DNA of 64,000 nt from Bordetella ansorpii (GTDB lineage: Bacteria > Pseudomonadota > Gammaproteobacteria > Burkholderiales > Burkholderiaceae_B). The position numbers and the translations under genes are program-made. The notes beneath the pieces were generated by a model. It was not told the DNA's origin and ran no database searches. It was given only the letters and a program-made list of their open reading frames with translations. The stretch is taken from contig NZ_FKBS01000014.1 of the NCBI RefSeq assembly GCF_900078315.1, forward strand, positions 1,399,847 to 1,463,846. The letters run 5' to 3'. Numbering within the stretch: the first letter of the stretch is position 1; each line of letters begins with the position of its first letter. Below are positions 62,471 through 64,000 of the stretch, piece after piece.

Positions 62471-63784
62471 TCAGTGCCCGTCGCCCAGCGCCTTGCCGTG
62501 GCCTTCCTGGCCGATCTGCTCCAGCATGTCGGGATGCGCGCGACGGTTCAGGCGGCACCAGTACATCACCACGGTCATCAGCGTGAAGACGATCAGGCCG
62601 AAGACCACGATGATGGTGTTGATCGCCATGTTCAACCACAGCATCAGCGAGTACATGGCCACCATCAGCAGGATGTTGAGCTGCTCGTTGAAGTTCTGCA
62701 CGGCGATGGAGTGGCCGGCCGACAGCAGCACATGGCCGCGGTGCTGCAGCAGGGCGTTCATGGGTACGACGAAGAAACCCGCCAGGCCGCCGATCAGCAG
62801 CAGCAGTACATATACCGCCCAGGGGGAGTACACCAGCGGCATCAGCAGCACGACCAGGCCCATCGAGGCGCCCACCGGCAGCACGCACAGCGCCTTGCGC
62901 AGCGGAATGCGGCCGGCCAGGATCGAGCCCACCACGGTGCCCAGCGCGGCCACGCCCATCAGGATGGAGGCCTGGTCCAGGCGGTAGCCCAGGTGGTCTC
63001 GGCCCCACTCGATGACGATCAGTTGCAGTGTGGCGCCGGCGCCCCAGAACAGGGTGGTGACGGCCAGCGAGATCTGGCCCAGCTTGTCGCGCCACAGCAC
63101 GCGGACATAGCCCGTGAAGGTGCGCACCAGCTTGAGCGGGTTCTTCTGTTGCGGCGGGTAGCGCACGTGCGTGGGAGGAATCAGCAGGTTGCACAGCGCG
63201 GCCAGCAGGTAGACCACGGAGATGACCAGGATGGCGGCCTCGGCAGGGGTGTGGACCAGCCTGCCGATGGTGGGATGCGTCAGCAGCGCCTCGGAGACCT
63301 TGGGCGAGATGAGCGCGCCGCCCAGCACCGTGCCGATGATGATGGACAGCACCGTCAGGCCTTCGATCCAGCTGTTGCCCACCACGAGCTTGTCGGGCGG
63401 CAGCATCTCGGTGACGATGCCGTACTTGGCCGGCGAGTAGGCCGCCGCGCCGATGCCTACCACGGCATAGGCCAGGCAGACCAGGAAGGTCTGCAGGTCA
63501 TGGGACAGGCCGACGCTGGCGTAGGAGAACATCAGCAGACAGCCGCCGACCTTCATGGCGTTGGTGACGAACATGACGCGGCCCTTGGGGAAGGTGTCCG
63601 CGACGGCGCCCACGAAGGCGGCCAGCACCACGTAGGCCAGCGCGAAGGTCCACTTCATCATCGGCGCCATCCAGTCGGGACCGCGCAATTCCTGGATCAA
63701 GGCGATGGCCGCGATGAACAACGCGTTGTCCGCCATGGACGAGAAGGCCTGCGCGGCCATGACCAGAAAGAACCCGCGTTTCAA
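62471..63784 (-). CDS. lplT: Lysophospholipid transporter LplT
   Basis: The 437-aa MFS-type flippase imports lysophospholipids across the inner membrane for reacylation. The N-terminus has the family signature GFFLVMAAQAFSSMADNALFIAAIALI, then a characteristic VTDTFPKGRVMFVTNAMKVGG-like loop (VADTFPKGRVMFVTNAMK) and LVVGNSWIEGLTVLSIIIGTVLGG. It begins with TTG at 63784 (GGGGA upstream); the next in-frame ATG at 63760 would remove part of the first conserved helix. No aas acyltransferase gene is adjacent within the window, unlike in E. coli. A TATACT lies about 70 bases upstream. Confidence 0.94.
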   Translation of the reverse strand: MKRGFFLVMAAQAFSSMADNALFIAAIALIQELRGPDWMAPMMKWTFALAYVVLAAFVGAVADTFPKGRVMFVTNAMKVGGCLLMFSYASVGLSHDLQTFLVCLAYAVVGIGAAAYSPAKYGIVTEMLPPDKLVVGNSWIEGLTVLSIIIGTVLGGALISPKVSEALLTHPTIGRLVHTPAEAAILVISVVYLLAALCNLLIPPTHVRYPPQQKNPLKLVRTFTGYVRVLWRDKLGQISLAVTTLFWGAGATLQLIVIEWGRDHLGYRLDQASILMGVAALGTVVGSILAGRIPLRKALCVLPVGASMGLVVLLMPLVYSPWAVYVLLLLIGGLAGFFVVPMNALLQHRGHVLLSAGHSIAVQNFNEQLNILLMVAMYSLMLWLNMAINTIIVVFGLIVFTLMTVVMYWCRLNRRAHPDMLEQIGQEGHGKALGDGH

Positions 63785-64000
63785 AAGGATGTCCCCGCTG
63801 CCCTGGAACGTGCCCTTGGGCGGAAAGTTGTGCTGTACGACAAAGTGTCAGCGAGTATAGCGTCCGGCTGCGTTGGCCAGACTCCGGATATGTCCTTGCA
63901 TGGCGCGCGCGCCGGATGCCGGCGTCGTGTCGGCCCCGGGACGTTCGCAGGACCGCCCTGGGGTATCATACGACCCGTATCCGCCGGCCCCCTGGGGCCG
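63785..64000. other. 216-base region upstream of lplT
   Basis: No gene was found. It holds the lplT promoter region and a TATCAT near 63965 that could be a -10 for a divergent gene beyond the right edge. Confidence 0.45.
63854..63859 (-). promoter_or_regulatory. lplT -10 element candidate
   Basis: TATACT on the minus strand, about 70 bases upstream of the TTG start. The -35 region is weak (near TCTGGC). Confidence 0.4.

Noticed and set aside
1-64000. CRISPR array, tRNA or rRNA genes
   Set aside because: Reading both strands, I found no regular repeat-spacer array, no cloverleaf with TTCGA-type loop in an intergenic gap, and no rRNA-like stretch. A tRNA search program should confirm this.

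Overview
The window is GC-rich chromosomal DNA from a betaproteobacterium of the Alcaligenaceae, most likely Bordetella or Achromobacter. The evidence is a Bordetella-type major porin directly upstream of a 14-gene nuo operon, an intact risA/risS pair, a single-chain TsaB-RimI protein, and DUF2818 directly after nuoN. A bacteriophytochrome operon and a solute-binding-protein catabolic cluster suggest an environmental lineage rather than a reduced host-adapted one; this last point is inference. I saw no tRNA, rRNA, CRISPR array or complete insertion sequence.

Layout. 1-596 is the N-terminal part of a DUF445 protein. 692-5868 (minus) is a light-sensing phosphorelay: bacteriophytochrome, single-domain response regulator, hybrid kinase. 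6023-15176 is a mixed accessory stretch: a lipoprotein hydrolase, an orphan transposase-like N-terminal domain next to AT-rich DNA, thiopurine methyltransferase, a divergent aldo-keto reductase/TetR pair with twin operators, an NTF2-like protein, a lipid kinase/metallophosphatase/PAP2 operon, and a TetR/thioesterase operon with its own palindrome. 15513-31878 holds the porin, a strong terminator, nuoABCDEFGHIJKLMN and the DUF2818 gene, closed by a second strong terminator. 32086-36798 is a catabolic cluster (GntR regulator, two Bug-type binding proteins, isocitrate/isopropylmalate-type dehydrogenase, amidohydrolase), followed by an SDR lacking the catalytic Tyr and a RidA-like protein. 38193-40796 (minus) holds a LysR regulator, an alpha/beta hydrolase and a CGNR zinc-finger protein; the last two share a GTAAC-N21-GTTAC element in front of each gene. 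40951-47298 encodes a penicillin-acylase homologue, SerB, and a run of envelope proteins (lipoprotein, membrane protein, Tat-exported thioredoxin-fold protein). 47633-54334 has an orphan membrane protein, then mfd, ispD, ispF and murI. 54441-56353 has a VOC protein, an MFS transporter and a tiny membrane protein. 56453-59809 (minus) is risA-risS-ahpC-ahpD. 59941-62393 is tsaB-rimI with a family-4 uracil-DNA glycosylase, convergent with lplT (62471-63784).

Functional themes: respiration (complex I), envelope and phospholipid handling (porin, PAP2, LplT, Ris system), peroxide defence (AhpC/AhpD), DNA repair (Mfd, UDG), isoprenoid and peptidoglycan precursors (IspD, IspF, MurI), and several small locally regulated accessory operons in which palindromes predict the regulator's targets.
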